Source: Cognatiyoonia koreensis (GTDB lineage Bacteria; Pseudomonadota; Alphaproteobacteria; Rhodobacterales; Rhodobacteraceae). From it: a DNA stretch of 64,000 nucleotides. The DNA lies in the NCBI RefSeq assembly GCF_900109295.1, contig NZ_FOIZ01000001.1:372001-436000 (forward strand), read 5' to 3'. This document shows, one piece after another, positions 35,044-43,934 of the stretch (positions are counted from its first letter, which is position 1; each line of letters starts with the position of its first letter). Position numbers and translations under genes: made by a program. Under the pieces are notes generated by a model that searched no databases, was not told the origin of the DNA, and worked only from the letters and a program-made list of their open reading frames with translations.

Positions 35044-36661
35044 GGCACATCCTCCGCAATTCGGCCCTGATAATCTTGCCGGTGGTCGTCATCGGCATCG
35101 TTTCGATAAACCGCACGTCGCGCGGGTATTCATAGGCGGCAAGGCGGCCCTTTACATGGGCGGCAATCTCCGCCGCCAGCGCGTCCGATCCGGTTTTCCC
35201 CGGCACCAGCTGTACAAAGGCCGTGACGACCTCACCACGCAGCGCGTCGGGCTTGCCTACGACACCTGCCATCTGCACCGCAGGATGGGTCAGCAGGCAA
35301 TCCTCGATCTCGGCAGGGCCGATGCGGTAACCGCCCGAACTGATCAGGTCGTCATCGCGCCCGACAAAGCGGATGCGTCCGTCCGGCTTGGCTTCACCGT
35401 TGTCGCCTGTCAGCAACCAGTCGATGTCGTCAATTGTCACATACCTCTCTGCCGTGGCGTCTGGATTGCCCCAGTAATGCAGGAACATGACAGGGTCTGG
35501 CGCGCGCACGGCAATCCTGCCCACCTGTCCATCCGGAGCAAAGGAAGGCGCGTCGCTGTCAAGGATGCGCACATCATGCCCGGGAACGGCAAATCCCATG
35601 ACACCGGGCACAGCAGGGGCCAGCGCGCCGCAGGACGATACGATCATGTTGCATTCGGTCTGCCCGTAAAATTCGTTGATCGTGGTGCCGAACACCTCTT
35701 GCCCCCACGCGATCAGTTCCGCACCCAATGTCTCGCCACCGCTCGCGACAGAGCGCACCGCAAGGCGCGGCGGATCAACCACCTGCCGCATGATCTTGAG
35801 CGCGGTAGGGGGCAAGAAGGCATTGCGCACACCGTGTGATGCCATCAGATCAAAGGCCGCACGCCCGTCGAATTTGGCAAAGCGATGCGCCAGCACCGGA
35901 ACGCCGTGATGAAGCGCCGGCATCAACACATCCAGCAAACCCCCAATCCACGCCCAGTCGGCGGGCGTCCAGATCAGATCACCGGCTTGGGGAAAGAAGT
36001 CATGGCTCATCTCGACGCCGGGCAAGTGGCCCAGCAAGACGCGGTGGGCGTGCAGCGCGCCTTTGGGATTGCCGGTGGTGCCAGAGGTATAGATCAGAAT
36101 GGCAGGATCATCTGCCAATGTGTCCATGGGCGTGAAATCGGCAGAGGCCGTGTGCGTTGCCGTCGTCAAGCAGGCGGCGTTGGCATCCGGCCCGTCAACG
36201 GAAAGAACCGTGCGCAAGTCCGGCAGCTGATCGCGCAATCCGGACACAATGGCAGCGCTCTCGGCGTTGGTAATCAAGGCGCAGGTGCCGGAGTCGCGCA
36301 AGCGGTGACACAGCGCATCCGGGCCGAACTGCGTGAACAGAGGCAAGGCGATGCAGCCCATCTTTGTAATGGCGATATGGGCGGCAGCGGTCGCTTCGGA
36401 TTGCGGCAGCAGCACCGCAATGCGATCGCCGGGATCCGCGACCATGGCCAGGACATTGGCGATCTTGTTGGAATGGTCGCGCAAGGCGGCAAAGCTGGTG
36501 GTGGTCGCTGCATCATCGGCACCGACCTCGATAATGGCGGGCGCATTAGGGCGTGCGGCGGCAATGCGGTCACAGATATCGACGCCGATATTATAACGCT
36601 TTGGCACGTCCCAGCGGAACGCGTCGCGTGTTTCGGCCAAAGTCGCGCGCTGTTGCAGCAT
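35036..36661 (-). CDS. AMP-dependent acyl-CoA synthetase
   Basis: The 541-residue ANL-superfamily enzyme has the P-loop ILIYTSGTTGNPKGALH, the A5 motif NEFYGQTECNMIVSS, the hinge region FVGRDDDLISSGGYRIGPAEIE, and the catalytic C-terminal Lys in TTTGKIIRAELRR. It activates a carboxylate via an acyl-AMP to acyl-CoA; overall shape suggests a medium-chain or acetoacetate/propionate-like branch, but the substrate is not readable. The ATG at 36661 has a GGGGGG tract about 7 bp upstream. A large palindrome at 36675-36709 overlaps the promoter region. Confidence 0.9.
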   Translation of the reverse strand: MLQQRATLAETRDAFRWDVPKRYNIGVDICDRIAAARPNAPAIIEVGADDAATTTSFAALRDHSNKIANVLAMVADPGDRIAVLLPQSEATAAAHIAITKMGCIALPLFTQFGPDALCHRLRDSGTCALITNAESAAIVSGLRDQLPDLRTVLSVDGPDANAACLTTATHTASADFTPMDTLADDPAILIYTSGTTGNPKGALHAHRVLLGHLPGVEMSHDFFPQAGDLIWTPADWAWIGGLLDVLMPALHHGVPVLAHRFAKFDGRAAFDLMASHGVRNAFLPPTALKIMRQVVDPPRLAVRSVASGGETLGAELIAWGQEVFGTTINEFYGQTECNMIVSSCGALAPAVPGVMGFAVPGHDVRILDSDAPSFAPDGQVGRIAVRAPDPVMFLHYWGNPDATAERYVTIDDIDWLLTGDNGEAKPDGRIRFVGRDDDLISSGGYRIGPAEIEDCLLTHPAVQMAGVVGKPDALRGEVVTAFVQLVPGKTGSDALAAEIAAHVKGRLAAYEYPRDVRFIETMPMTTTGKIIRAELRRMCHA

Positions 36662-36674
36662 GGACATCCCCCCA

Positions 36675-36709
36675 TGACATGAAATTGAACACTCGTTCAT
36701 TTCATGTCA
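36675..36709. promoter_or_regulatory. Nested palindrome, TetR-type operator candidate
   Basis: Outer arms TGACATGAAA (36675-36684) and TTTCATGTCA (36700-36709) are exact complements and enclose TGAAC-ACTC-GTTCA (36686-36699). It lies 14 bp upstream of the acyl-CoA synthetase start, is AT-rich and lacks a T-run, so it looks like an operator rather than a terminator. TetR-family regulators of fatty-acid catabolism bind dyads of this kind. Confidence 0.55.
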
Positions 36710-36726
36710 AGAAAGGGATGCAAACG

Positions 36727-37335
36727 CTATTCGTCCAGGGTTGTGAAAATTACGCCGCCCATCCCCGCGCCGGTGAACGCACCTGCAAGTTCGCCCTCAC
36801 CGAAAAAGTTTCCATCCAGCGTGGCGGATTGTTCGTTGAATTCGACCGTGCCGGTGATGTTGACCTCGCTCGCGGTGGCATCAACAGTCAGATCGCCGCC
36901 GTCGTTCGTGATCGCACCGGTTGCAAAATCGAAGTTCAGCGTCAGATCACCGGGGCGATAGGCGTCGGGCGTGATGACCACGTATTCGCCGGTGAAGGTC
37001 GCATCGCCGTCAGGGGCGTCAGCGACGTTGCCACTGATGCCAGCAAAAGGGGTTCCATCGCCCGTCACGCCGCCAATGGTCAGGACATCATCGCTCTGGA
37101 TCGCCGTTGCACGCAGATTTTCGTCAAGCCAAAGGTTCTGGCCATCCTGTGGTGCCAGTGAATCCTCACGCTCAAGTATGGTTTCGATATCACCTTGGGT
37201 CACGGTGAATGTATCATCCGCGACCGCCGCCGTGCCGACAGGCACAACGCCGCCATTTGCAAACGGGCTGCCGTCGCCGCAGGCGGACAATGCCGTCAGT
37301 CCTGCAAGTCCAAAAATGATGGAAATCTGTTTCAT
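36727..37335 (-). CDS. TbpB-like beta-barrel lipoprotein
   Basis: The 202-residue protein has lipobox LSAC in IIFGLAGLTALSACGDG. The mature region begins with a DDTFTVTQGDIETILERED segment. It then shows strand repeats GDATFTGEYVVITPDAY, GDLTLNFDFATGAITN, ASEVNITGTVEFN and ATLDGNFFGEGELAGAFTG, the pattern of a TbpB-like eight-stranded barrel. It is similar in plan to the lipoprotein at 2634-3215. It is followed on the same strand by the acyl-CoA ligase operon but is separated from it by the palindrome. The ligand is unknown. Confidence 0.6.
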   Translation of the reverse strand: MKQISIIFGLAGLTALSACGDGSPFANGGVVPVGTAAVADDTFTVTQGDIETILEREDSLAPQDGQNLWLDENLRATAIQSDDVLTIGGVTGDGTPFAGISGNVADAPDGDATFTGEYVVITPDAYRPGDLTLNFDFATGAITNDGGDLTVDATASEVNITGTVEFNEQSATLDGNFFGEGELAGAFTGAGMGGVIFTTLDE

Positions 37336-37400
37336 GGGAAGTGCCTTTGCTTTTTTATGCTGCTCGTTTGCAGCGCAGCCTAAGCATTGGCCCTGCAGAA

Positions 37401-38039
37401 TCAAGCCGTGGCGACAGCCCCGTAGGCAATTGCCACAAAGAAGCAGGCGGATGCGGCAACAACAAACCCGTGCCAGATCGCATTCGAGAACTTCAGGCTT
37501 TCCCAACTGAAAAAGACGACACCGGCGGTATAAAGCAGGCCACCAGCCACGATCAGCCCGGTCGAGACACCCGGCAGGATCGGGACAAGCGCCCAGATCA
37601 GACCAAGGCTCATCCAGCCCATGACAAGATAAAGAACGGATCCCAAGCGACCGGGATTTTCCCAGAAGAACAGCTTGCGGATCATCCCGAACAACGCGAG
37701 CGCCCAGACGATCCCCAGCATGATATACCCGAACATGCTGCCGATCATGACGACCAGCGGCGTGTAGGTACCGGCGATTTTCAGATAGATCGCCGCATGA
37801 TCAATCCGACGCAAAAGCGGGCGGATATTTTCCCACGGGGTCATGTGGTAAAAGGCCGAGGCGGTGAAAGTCGCAATCAACGCGATGCCGTAAATCACCA
37901 GCGCGGCGATCTGCCCGCCACTGACCATACCCACGGTCCAGATCATCAGGCAGATCGTACCGGCCAGTGCGCCGGTCACGCCAATGGCATGCATGGTCCC
38001 GTCCGCAATGCGTTCCGATCTGGCATAGTTGGGATACAT
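37401..38039 (-). CDS. Hemolysin III/PAQR family membrane protein
   Basis: The 212-residue protein has seven hydrophobic helices and the PAQR/HlyIII metal motifs: the N-terminal SERIADGTMHAIGV, SAFYHMTPWENIRPLLRRIDHAAIYLKIAGTYTPLV, and FSNAIWHGFVVAASACFFVA. Bacterial members were named after B. cereus hemolysin III, but a lipid or stress-related hydrolase role is more likely. The start at 38039 (MYPNYARSE) is favoured; an ATG at 38057 is an alternative. Confidence 0.88.
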   Translation of the reverse strand: MYPNYARSERIADGTMHAIGVTGALAGTICLMIWTVGMVSGGQIAALVIYGIALIATFTASAFYHMTPWENIRPLLRRIDHAAIYLKIAGTYTPLVVMIGSMFGYIMLGIVWALALFGMIRKLFFWENPGRLGSVLYLVMGWMSLGLIWALVPILPGVSTGLIVAGGLLYTAGVVFFSWESLKFSNAIWHGFVVAASACFFVAIAYGAVATA

Positions 38040-38185
38040 GGTTTTGATCTTTCTCATAATTTCCAAGCTAGGGCTTTGCGCTGCACCTGCCAATTGTGAC
38101 GTGGTGTCATGACACAAGCGTGTGACGGCTTGCGCAAAAGGTGATCCACCGACAATCTGACCCCGGAATAGTTAAGGGGACGGCA

Positions 38186-38557
38186 ATGCAGCGTACGATC
38201 ATCACTCAACTTGTCAGGATCAGGCAGCGGGCGATCTGGTCATGGGCGGGCTTCGTGCATGTCTACCGCACCGAAGGATCGCTCTCGCAATGGCTGGCGG
38301 CGAATGCTGTCTTCGCGCTGCTCGCATTTGTTCTGCCGCTCGACGGGGCGACGCGGGGCATGCTGCTGATGGGCGGAATCATGGTACTGGCGGCTGAATG
38401 CGTGAACACCGCGATCGAACGGGTGGTTGATGACATCTCGCCCGAAATCCGCGACCGCGCACGGCAAGCCAAAGACTGCGGATCAGCCGCCGTCGCCGTC
38501 AGCGGCATAGCGGTCGGTGTTGCATGGGTCTGCGTGATTGGTGGGCTGATTTTCTGA
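38186..38557 (+). CDS. dgkA: Diacylglycerol kinase
   Basis: DgkA phosphorylates diacylglycerol to phosphatidate in the inner membrane, recycling the lipid released during osmoregulated glucan or lipoprotein metabolism. The 123-residue protein has three transmembrane helices and the catalytic signature ECVNTAIERVVDDISPEIRDRARQAKDCGSAAV. TAAGGGGACGG precedes the ATG at 38186. It stands alone. Confidence 0.93.
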   Translation: MQRTIITQLVRIRQRAIWSWAGFVHVYRTEGSLSQWLAANAVFALLAFVLPLDGATRGMLLMGGIMVLAAECVNTAIERVVDDISPEIRDRARQAKDCGSAAVAVSGIAVGVAWVCVIGGLIF

Positions 38558-38638
38558 TCGGGCAGCGCTTCAAACGAAACTCAAATGGCGCAATCAAACT
38601 GAACGTCTGCGGCAATCCTATCGGCGACGTCAACAAAG

Positions 38639-40030
38639 CTAGTGATGAATTCGCGCCCACAAATCATACTCGCCCGCTTCCTCGACAACCACGTTCACCA
38701 CATCCCCGACGGCCACGCCCTCGGCGCCTTCATCAATAAACAGGTTCCCATCAATCTCCGGCGCGTCAGCCCAGGTGCGGCAGGTTGCAATGCCATCTTC
38801 GTCGATATCATCGACGATCACCTCTAACGTCTGGCCCACTTTCGCGGCCAGCTTGGCTTCGGAAATTGCCTGCGCCTTTGCCATGAAGCGGTCCCAGCGG
38901 TCCTGTTTGACGTCCGCAGGGACATGGTCTGGCAAGGCGTTCGAACGCGCGCCATCAACGTTCTCGTATTGAAAGCACCCCACGCGATCCAGTTGCGCCT
39001 CGTCCAGCCAGTCAAGCAGATGCTGGAACTCGGCCTCGGTCTCGCCGGGATAGCCGACGATAAAGGTCGAGCGCAGGGTGATATCGGGGCAGTCGGCCCG
39101 CCAGGCGCGGATTTCATCCAGCGTGCGCGCGGCGGCAGCAGGGCGGGCCATACGGCGCAGCACTTCGGGATGGGCGTGCTGGAACGGGATATCAAGATAG
39201 GGCAGCACGCCGTTCTTGGGGTCCGCCATCAGCGGGATCAGGTCCCGCACATGCGGGTAGGGATAAACATAGTGCAGGCGCACCCAGGCCCCAAGCTGGC
39301 CCAGTTCGCGGGTCAGATCAGTGATATGCGAGCGCACCTCGCCATCTTTCCACGGGTTCAGATCGTATTTGCGATCCAGACCATAGGCAGATGTGTCCTG
39401 CGAAATGACCAGCAGTTCCTTCACACCCGCAGTGACCAGCTTTTCCGCCTCGCGCAGGATGGCGTGGGCGGGGCGGCTTGCCAGCTTGCCGCGCATGTCC
39501 GGGATGATGCAGAATTTGCACTTGTGATTGCAGCCCTCCGAGATTTTCAGATAGCTGTAATGGCGCGGGGTCAGGCTGACGCCGGTTGCGGGCAGCAGAT
39601 CGACAAACGGGTCGGGGGCAGGCGGGACAGCGGCATGCACAGCGTCCAGCACCTGTTCGTATTGATGCGGACCAGTGACGGCAAGAATCTGCGGGTGATG
39701 TTCGCGAATGTAATCCGGCTCTGCCCCCAGACAGCCCGTCACGATAACCTTCCCGTTTTCCTGCAACGCCTCGCCAATGGCATCAAGGCTTTCGGCCTTC
39801 GCGCTATCCAGAAACCCGCAAGTGTTTACAATCACCGCCTCGGCACCCGCATAATCGGGGGAAATGGCATAGCCCTCGGCCCGCAGGCGCGTCAGGATAC
39901 GCTCACTATCCACCAAAGCCTTGGGGCAACCAAGGGACACCATGCCAATGGTCGGCTGGCCAGAGCGAGGCGTGTCAGGGACCGTCGCGCGGGCCAGATC
40001 AGGGCGAAGGTTCGGCGGGTTCTGGGTCAT
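38639..40030 (-). CDS. rimO: Ribosomal protein S12 methylthiotransferase
   Basis: RimO is a radical SAM enzyme that methylthiolates Asp-89 of ribosomal protein S12. The 463-residue protein has the N-terminal UPF0004 domain ([32 protein letters not shown] and VTGCLGAE, binding an auxiliary cluster), the radical SAM CxxxCxxC in [19 protein letters not shown], and a C-terminal TRAM domain. The start at 40030 ([11 protein letters not shown]) is favoured; a GTG at 40066 is possible. It is downstream of gcrA, separated by a terminator. Confidence 0.96.
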   Translation of the reverse strand: MTQNPPNLRPDLARATVPDTPRSGQPTIGMVSLGCPKALVDSERILTRLRAEGYAISPDYAGAEAVIVNTCGFLDSAKAESLDAIGEALQENGKVIVTGCLGAEPDYIREHHPQILAVTGPHQYEQVLDAVHAAVPPAPDPFVDLLPATGVSLTPRHYSYLKISEGCNHKCKFCIIPDMRGKLASRPAHAILREAEKLVTAGVKELLVISQDTSAYGLDRKYDLNPWKDGEVRSHITDLTRELGQLGAWVRLHYVYPYPHVRDLIPLMADPKNGVLPYLDIPFQHAHPEVLRRMARPAAAARTLDEIRAWRADCPDITLRSTFIVGYPGETEAEFQHLLDWLDEAQLDRVGCFQYENVDGARSNALPDHVPADVKQDRWDRFMAKAQAISEAKLAAKVGQTLEVIVDDIDEDGIATCRTWADAPEIDGNLFIDEGAEGVAVGDVVNVVVEEAGEYDLWARIHH

Positions 40031-40069
40031 GTCAGGTGCTATAGCTGGATTATTGGGGGAGTTCACATG

Positions 40070-40097
40070 AAAAAGCCGCCCGACGGGGGCGGCTCTT
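40070..40097 (-). terminator. Rho-independent terminator of gcrA
   Basis: On the minus strand AGCCGCCC and GGGCGGCT (40087-40094 and 40074-40081) form an 8-bp GC stem followed by TTTTT. It lies 20 bp past the gcrA stop and before rimO. Confidence 0.85.
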
Positions 40098-40117
40098 TGA
40101 CTTGCATGGCAGGTGCC

Positions 40118-40708
40118 TTAGCGGCGTCTGTCACGGCGCGACGACATCGGCTGGAAGGCCACGCCGACATGCGCCTCGCAATAGGGCTTGCCTGACTGAA
40201 CCGGCAGACCGCAGAACCAGAAATCCTCGGTTGCGGGATCACCGACGGGCCATTTGCAGGTCTTCTCGGTCAATTCCATCAGCGAAATCTTTTTGGCGGA
40301 TTTTTCGATCTCGCTCACCTTGGCCAAAGCCTCGGGGCTGATTTCATTCGCCGACGGCTGCGGTGGCAAGGGCTGACCGGCGGGAATGATCGCGCGGCGG
40401 GCGGCGGAAATCGGGATACCGTTCTCGTCCAGCTCCGGTTCTTCCTTGGGTGGCTTGCTTGCGGGCGCGGCGGCCTTCGTCTTGGGCTTTGGCGGGGCCT
40501 TGGGTGCGGATGGCTTGCTGGGGGCCTTTTCCTTGGCTGCAGCTTTGGTGCCACCACCGCCGGCGCGGTTGGAAAGGCCAAGGCGATGCACCTTGCCGAT
40601 CACTGCGTTGCGGGTGACCCCGCCCAGTTCCTTGGCGATCTGGCTGGCCGACTGGCCTTCGCCCCACATCTTTTTGAGCGTCTCGACGCGCTCGTCAGTC
40701 CAGGACAT
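40118..40708 (-). CDS. gcrA: Cell cycle regulator GcrA
   Basis: GcrA is an alphaproteobacterial transcription factor that recruits sigma-70 RNA polymerase to promoters with CcrM-methylated GANTC sites. The 196-residue protein starts with the conserved SWTDERVETLKKMWGEGQSASQIAKELGGVTRNAVIGKVHRLGL DNA-binding domain. It then has an Ala/Pro/Lys-rich linker (about 50-110), and ends with the sigma-interacting domain containing CKWPVGDP, FCGLPVQSGKPYCEAHV. A GATTC site at 40807-40811 lies 99 bp upstream of its start, in the region shared with the divergent ABC permease. Confidence 0.95.
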   Translation of the reverse strand: MSWTDERVETLKKMWGEGQSASQIAKELGGVTRNAVIGKVHRLGLSNRAGGGGTKAAAKEKAPSKPSAPKAPPKPKTKAAAPASKPPKEEPELDENGIPISAARRAIIPAGQPLPPQPSANEISPEALAKVSEIEKSAKKISLMELTEKTCKWPVGDPATEDFWFCGLPVQSGKPYCEAHVGVAFQPMSSRRDRRR

Positions 40709-40881
40709 ATGGATTCCTTTGATTTGTTGGCGGGGTGCGCGCGCACCGGGCCTGAATAACTGTCAGTCCCCTATTCTAATCATGGCAGCAGCGGATACAA
40801 CCGATTGATTCGCAAAATGCGACTTTGCCGCTGGTCATTTGCGCCGGGCCGCTTATGTCAGGGCAGCAAAGGGGACGGAAA

Positions 40882-41685
40882 ATGGCCGAAAAGATCGATA
40901 TGGGTGTGCGCCGGTTCGGGCACGTGAACTGGATCGGGACGCAAACGCTGGTGGAACGCGAAATCAAGCGCTTTATGAACGTCTGGTCACAGACGATCCT
41001 CGCGCCGCTGATCAACTCGGGCCTGCTCCTGATGGTCTTCACCATCGCAATCGGACCGGGGCGGGGCGATGTGATGGGGGTGCCCTTCATGGTGTTCCTC
41101 GCACCCGGCATCCTGACAATGACCGTGATCCAGAACGCTTTTGCCAATACGTCGTCCTCGATCACATCGGCCAAGGTCGGCGGAAACATCGTGGATACGC
41201 TCATGCCGCCGCTGTCGGCCGCGGAACTGGTGACGGGGTATATCCTTGGGGCTGTGGCGCGCGGTGCGATCGTGGCGCTGGTCATGGCGCTGGGGTCTTG
41301 GATCTTCCTCGGGGTCGGGGTGCAGCACGCCGTGTGGGTCATCACCTTTGTCTTCCTCGGGTCCGTGATGATGGGAAGTTTGGGTTTGATCGCAGGGATT
41401 TACGCGCAGAAGTTCGATCAGCTTTCAGCAATCCAGAACTTCCTCGTGACGCCACTCGCGTTCCTCTCCGGTACCTTCTATTCGATCGAGGCATTGCCGC
41501 CGATCATGCAGAACATGTCCCACGCCAACCCCTTTTTCTACATCATCGACGGGGTGCGCTACGGGATGATCGGGGTCAGCGACAGCAGCCCGTGGATCGG
41601 TCTGGCGGTGGTTGGGGCGGCCTGCATCGTGGTACTGGGGATCTGCTGGCGCTGGATGGACAAGGGCTACCGGCTCAAGGCCTAG
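40882..41685 (+). CDS. ABC-2 type transporter permease
   Basis: The 267-residue permease has six hydrophobic segments and the ABC-2 pattern: MNVWSQTILAPLINSGLLLMVFTIAIG, VPFMVFLAPGILTMTVIQNAFANTSSSI, and NFLVTPLAFLSGTFYSIEALPPIMQNMSHANPFFYIIDGVRYG. It resembles the YadH/NodJ-type permeases of exporters for polysaccharides, lipids or drugs. AAAGGGGACGG precedes the ATG. No ATPase gene is adjacent, so the partner is encoded elsewhere. Its 3' end overlaps the EamA gene by 11 bp. Confidence 0.9.
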   Translation: MAEKIDMGVRRFGHVNWIGTQTLVEREIKRFMNVWSQTILAPLINSGLLLMVFTIAIGPGRGDVMGVPFMVFLAPGILTMTVIQNAFANTSSSITSAKVGGNIVDTLMPPLSAAELVTGYILGAVARGAIVALVMALGSWIFLGVGVQHAVWVITFVFLGSVMMGSLGLIAGIYAQKFDQLSAIQNFLVTPLAFLSGTFYSIEALPPIMQNMSHANPFFYIIDGVRYGMIGVSDSSPWIGLAVVGAACIVVLGICWRWMDKGYRLKA

Positions 41686-42547
41686 TGCGACGTTCGCGCC
41701 ATGCGAGTATCAGCGCGCCTGTCACGATCACGCCGGCACCCAACCAGCTGACCGCATCCGGAATGACATCAAAGACCAGCAGATCGTAAAGGGCTGCGAA
41801 CAACAGGGTCATGTAGCTGAACGGCGTGACGAACGACGCCTCCGCACGCGCCATTGCGTTGACGAAGCAGGCCTGCGCGCAGGCCATCAGGACGCCAAGC
41901 GCAATCAACGCAACCCATTGCTCCGCTGTCGGCATGGTCCAGACAGGCAATACGGCAAGGCTTGCGATCATGACACCCAAGGCATTGTTGATAAACAGGA
42001 TTTGCAGCGGGTTTTCGACGTTCGACAGCTTCTTGATGAAAATCAGTTCTGCCCCCAGAAACGCGGCAGAGCCAAGTGCAATCAAGCCGCCGATCTGGAG
42101 AACACCGCTGCCCGGACGCAGCAGGATCATGGCACCTGCAAATGCCATCAGCGCAGCAAAGACGCGCCAGGGGCCGACGCGTTCGCCCAGAAACGGGATC
42201 GCCAGCAGCATCCCGAACACGGGGTTCAGGAAACTGATCGCCGTGGCATCGGGCAAGGGAATGAACGCAACGGCGGCAAACATGCAGGTCACCCCGCAGG
42301 CCCCGAAACTGGTCCGGCCGGCATGCAACTTCCAATGGATCGGGCCAAAGCGCGGGCGCAGAACCGCAAGTGCCGTGGAAATCGCCATGAACGCAAAGAC
42401 GAACCGGCCATGGGTAATCTGCAGCGGATGCAGGGCAGGACCCAGATGGTCGCCACCCAAAAGCTTGGCCAGCATCATCGTCGCCGCAATAAATGCGGTC
42501 GCAGTCAGCATGAAGACTATGGCAAGGGGCGGGTTGACTTGGCGCAT
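41675..42547 (-). CDS. EamA/DMT family transporter
   Basis: The 290-residue membrane protein has ten hydrophobic helices in two EamA halves, with PLPDATAISFLNPVFGMLLAIPFLGE in the first half and ARAEASFVTPFSYMTLLFAALYDLLVF in the second. DMT members export amino acids, nucleotides or other metabolites; the substrate is unknown. The start at 42547 (MRQVNPPLAIVF) matches a family N-terminus. It diverges from argD across about 200 bp. Confidence 0.88.
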   Translation of the reverse strand: MRQVNPPLAIVFMLTATAFIAATMMLAKLLGGDHLGPALHPLQITHGRFVFAFMAISTALAVLRPRFGPIHWKLHAGRTSFGACGVTCMFAAVAFIPLPDATAISFLNPVFGMLLAIPFLGERVGPWRVFAALMAFAGAMILLRPGSGVLQIGGLIALGSAAFLGAELIFIKKLSNVENPLQILFINNALGVMIASLAVLPVWTMPTAEQWVALIALGVLMACAQACFVNAMARAEASFVTPFSYMTLLFAALYDLLVFDVIPDAVSWLGAGVIVTGALILAWRERRTRP

Positions 42548-42755
42548 GCGCCCCCATTGCCTGCAATTTTCCGTCTTTCCAAGACAGAAACGCCGCGCTA
42601 TGCACACACCATGATGACCCGTGCTACATCCACGATCCGACGCCGACGCTAAGCCCGTCCGCCGTTTCCGCACGCCATCCAACCCCCGCAAAATCGTTGA
42701 CACGACGCCCCGCCATTGGCACTCCTCGGGCTTCACTTATGCAAAGGCTGATCCC

Positions 42756-43934
42756 ATGATCTCGTCCATTCTGCCCACCTACAACCGCGCACCACTGACC
42801 TTTGTCAAAGGCGAAGGCTCCTGGCTGATCGAGGCGGACGGGCGACGCTTTCTGGATCTCGGGGCCGGGATCGCGGTGAACTGTCTGGGGCACGCGCATC
42901 CTGGGCTGACAGCGGCGCTAACAGAACAAGCCGGGCAGGTCTGGCACATGTCCAACCTCTATAACATCCCCGCGCAGAAAACGCTGGCAGACAAACTGGT
43001 CGATGCAACCTTCGCCGATACGGTATTTTTCACGAACTCGGGGACAGAGGCCTGCGAACTTGCCGTCAAAATGGCGCGCAAGTATTTCTACGACAAGGGC
43101 CAACCTGACAAGACTGACATCATCACCTTCTCGGGCTCTTTCCATGGCCGTTCTTCCGCGGGGATTGCTGCGGCAGGGTCGGAAAAAATGACCAAGGGCT
43201 TCGGTCCGCTGCTGCCGGGTTTCGTCCACCTTGAATTCGGCGACCATGACGGCCTGACCTCGGCCGCCGCCGAACCGAATGTCGCGGCGATCCTGATCGA
43301 ACCGGTGCAGGGCGAAGGGGGCATCCGCCCCGTGCCCGACCAGTGCCTCAAGGGGCTGCGTGATCTGGCGGATGAACACGGCATCCTGCTGATCTTTGAC
43401 GAGGTACAATGCGGCGTCGGGCGGACAGGCAAACTGTTTGCACATGAATGGGCCGGGATTGCACCTGACATCATGATGGTGGCCAAGGGGATCGGCGGCG
43501 GCTTCCCACTCGGGGCGGTGCTGGCAACGGAAAACGCGGCCAGCGGCATGACCGCAGGCACACACGGGTCCACCTACGGTGGCAACCCGCTCGGGTGTGC
43601 TGTCGGAAACGCGGTGATGGACATCGTGGCCGACGACGCGTTCCTGTCAGACGTCAACCGGCGCGCGGGTTTGCTGCGCCAAAAACTCGAAGGGCTGGTG
43701 GCAGACAACCCCGATGTATTCGAGGCAGTGCGCGGCTCTGGCATGATGCTTGGCCTCAAATGCAAGGCAACGAACAGCGACGTGGTCGCCGCCGGATACG
43801 CGGCAGACGTCATCACCATCCCCGCCGCAGACAACGTGATCCGGCTGCTGCCAGCACTGAACATCACTGACGCGGAAATCGACGAAGCGATGACGCGGCT
43901 CGATAAGGCTGCCAAGGCGGTGGCAAATGGCTGA
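42756..43934 (+). CDS. argD: Acetylornithine aminotransferase
   Basis: ArgD is a PLP enzyme that transaminates N-acetylglutamate semialdehyde in arginine synthesis and can serve in lysine synthesis. The 392-residue protein has FTNSGTEACELAVKMARKYF, FSGSFHGRSS, IEPVQGEGGIRP, FDEVQCGVGRTG and the PLP Lys in MMVAKGIGGGFPLGA. It is the first gene of the argD-GNAT-argF cluster and overlaps the GNAT gene by 8 bp. Confidence 0.95.
   Translation: MISSILPTYNRAPLTFVKGEGSWLIEADGRRFLDLGAGIAVNCLGHAHPGLTAALTEQAGQVWHMSNLYNIPAQKTLADKLVDATFADTVFFTNSGTEACELAVKMARKYFYDKGQPDKTDIITFSGSFHGRSSAGIAAAGSEKMTKGFGPLLPGFVHLEFGDHDGLTSAAAEPNVAAILIEPVQGEGGIRPVPDQCLKGLRDLADEHGILLIFDEVQCGVGRTGKLFAHEWAGIAPDIMMVAKGIGGGFPLGAVLATENAASGMTAGTHGSTYGGNPLGCAVGNAVMDIVADDAFLSDVNRRAGLLRQKLEGLVADNPDVFEAVRGSGMMLGLKCKATNSDVVAAGYAADVITIPAADNVIRLLPALNITDAEIDEAMTRLDKAAKAVANG

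Noticed and set aside
34709..35839. 376-codon plus-strand frame across the crotonase and acyl-CoA ligase genes
   Set aside because: Both minus-strand genes have full catalytic motifs; this frame is compositional.
36675..36709. Reading the palindrome as a terminator of the upstream lipoprotein gene
   Set aside because: The stem is AT-rich and not followed by a T-run; position at the ligase start fits an operator better.
38924..40195. 423-codon plus-strand frame across rimO
   Set aside because: It is antisense to rimO and without domain signal.
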